A stretch of 7,272 bases of DNA from Candidatus Omnitrophota bacterium (GTDB taxonomy: Bacteria > Omnitrophota > Koll11 > Aquiviventales > Aquiviventaceae), in assembly GCA_023247285.1 (NCBI GenBank), contig JAHFGU010000075.1, positions 1 through 7,272 on the forward strand, in the 5' to 3' direction. Numbering within the stretch: the stretch's first letter is position 1; each line of letters opens with the position of its first letter. Made by a program: the position numbers and the translations under genes. The notes below the pieces were generated by a model. It was not told where the DNA came from. It did no database searches and saw only the letters and a list, made by a program, of their open reading frames with translations. Positions 6,652 through 7,272 of the stretch are shown here, piece by piece.

Positions 6652-7272
6652 ATGAGCCGTCGCTTCCTCTTTACCCTCGGGTTCAGTGCGCTCGTGCTCG
6701 GCCTGTGGGCTGCAGCTGAGCGCAGCCTGAATCGACTCGAAGCCGCCGGGCCGGCTGCGTCACGCCCTCGGCGCGATGACCGCGCGCCTTCCTCTGAATC
6801 CCGCTCTGCGGCGCCGCCCTCCGGCTTGGCTCAGGGCGGCGTCCCGAGCGGGAGTCGAGGGGCGCCGAACGCCGATGCGGCCGTGGTCGCCCAGGCCTGG
6901 GAGCGGGCCGCGCGCGCCATGCGCCGAGGGGCGTATCAGGAGGCGCTCGACGCCCTGGATGTCATTCTCGCGCGCAGTCCAGAGGACGCGAGGGCGCGGC
7001 TGTACCGAGGCTTGGCCGAAAAGCGCCTCAAGTCCCCAGGGCTCTTTCCTCAACTCTCGGCCCCCGAGCTCGAGGCGCTGGGGACCAGGCTTCGCGCTGA
7101 GGAGCAGGATCGACGTCGCGCCGATGCTAACCGGAAGGCGCTCGAGCGCCGGGTCCGCGCAGAGCAGCGCCGCTGGGATCGCCAGTTGGCGGCGCAGCAG
7201 GCCGCAGCCGCGGCGGAAGCCGCGCGAATCAGGGAAGCCGCCGAAGCGCAGGCCGCCGCCTCCCGGCGCGCT
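6652..7272 (+). CDS. Membrane-anchored or secreted TPR/coiled-coil protein (3' partial)
   Basis: An open frame of 207 codons begins at an ATG with a strong Shine-Dalgarno and runs off the right edge without a stop. I do not recognise a specific family. Residues 1-22 are a short basic start (MSRR) then a hydrophobic stretch, either an uncleaved membrane anchor or a signal peptide. Residues about 31-76 are a low-complexity linker rich in Pro, Ala, Ser, Gly and Arg. Residues about 80-125 look like one TPR-type helical pair (AWERAARAMRRGAYQEALDA followed by a second helix with SPEDARARLYRGLAEKRL). From about 145 the chain is charged and Ala/Arg/Glu/Gln-rich, very likely a long coiled coil. A role outside the inner membrane as a scaffold or assembly protein is possible but unproven. 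Third positions look less uniformly G/C than in the upstream genes. Codons about 54-72 coincide with an inverted copy of the intergenic palindrome, so part of the linker is probably repeat-derived. Confidence 0.75.
   Translation, partial: MSRRFLFTLGFSALVLGLWAAAERSLNRLEAAGPAASRPRRDDRAPSSESRSAAPPSGLAQGGVPSGSRGAPNADAAVVAQAWERAARAMRRGAYQEALDALDVILARSPEDARARLYRGLAEKRLKSPGLFPQLSAPELEALGTRLRAEEQDRRRADANRKALERRVRAEQRRWDRQLAAQQAAAAAEAARIREAAEAQAAASRRA
6813..6867. repeat. Diverged inverted copy of the block 1 core inside the TPR gene
   Basis: Reverse-complementing 6348-6402 and aligning it here gives about 48 identical columns of 56, with two single-base gaps. Both hairpins are kept: GCCGCCCT (6813-6820) pairs with AGGGCGGC (6833-6840), and CGGCGTCCC (6837-6845) pairs with GGGGCGCCG (6859-6867) with one G-U type pair. 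In the first stem a T-A pair of the intergenic copy is replaced by C-G, so pairing is preserved. It falls in the low-complexity linker of the protein. Confidence 0.8.

Larger units (their letters stand above)
6527..6653. repeat. Second palindromic block enclosing the TPR-gene leader (block 2)
   Basis: Bases 6527-6543 are complementary to 6637-6653 at 16 of 17 positions, including a run of nine C facing a G-rich stretch. The right arm holds the Shine-Dalgarno and the A and T of the ATG at 6652. Between the arms lie three smaller hairpins (6538-6560, 6573-6595, 6616-6638), the first of which uses part of the left arm. If transcribed, the outer stem would bury the ribosome-binding site. Confidence 0.8.

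Noticed and set aside
6404..6655. 83-codon + frame in the intergenic gap
   Set aside because: It consists of readings through the palindromic repeats, has no domain, and ends over the start of the TPR gene.
6760..7053. 97-codon - frame opposite the TPR gene
   Set aside because: The + strand frame has a strong Shine-Dalgarno, a hydrophobic N-terminus and a TPR-like region; the - frame is Arg/Gly-rich without motifs.
1..7272. RNA genes or an insertion sequence with a transposase
   Set aside because: I saw no tRNA cloverleaf, rRNA segment or transposase motifs. The non-coding sequence is limited to short gaps and the palindromic region.

Overview
The window is GC-rich bacterial DNA, densely coding, with every gene I can support on the + strand. 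Codons end mostly in G or C and both strands are full of spurious open frames, as expected at high GC. The genes are typical bacterial ones, but none fixes the phylum. An uncultivated or environmental high-GC bacterium fits, and I would not go further.

Layout. Positions 2-805 are the 3' part of accD (acetyl-CoA carboxylase carboxyltransferase beta subunit), whose start lies off the left edge. After 11 bases comes a complete MalK/UgpC-type sugar ABC-transporter ATPase (817-1920). After 8 bases come two consecutive membrane-anchored GAF-GGDEF diguanylate cyclases (1929-3359 and 3356-4657) that overlap by ATGA. After 16 bases comes a ROK-family sugar kinase (4674-5627), which overlaps by ATGA a small transaldolase/fructose-6-phosphate aldolase family gene (5624-6289). 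All six are close enough to be one transcript. From 6652 an open frame with a good Shine-Dalgarno runs off the right edge. It encodes a membrane-anchored or secreted TPR/coiled-coil protein of unknown function.

How the genes could work together. The ATPase would energise uptake of a sugar or polyol, although its permease and binding-protein genes are not here. The ROK kinase would phosphorylate a hexose, and the transaldolase connects hexose and pentose phosphates. AccD commits carbon to fatty acids. The two diguanylate cyclases would make c-di-GMP in response to membrane or GAF-sensed signals. Only the second keeps the RxxD product-inhibition site, so the pair may be one unrestrained and one feedback-limited enzyme.

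The most unusual part is the 362-base gap between the transaldolase and the TPR gene. It is almost entirely built of inverted repeats. Block 1 (6276-6511) is a nested imperfect palindrome whose 24-base arms begin inside the transaldolase gene and include its stop codon. Its centre holds hairpins, two of which share an arm. Block 2 (6527-6653) is a second palindrome whose right arm contains the Shine-Dalgarno and the first two bases of the TPR start codon. A diverged inverted copy of the block 1 core lies inside the TPR coding sequence (6813-6867), with a base-pair-preserving change in its stem. This points to a dispersed palindromic repeat family that has entered a protein-coding linker.
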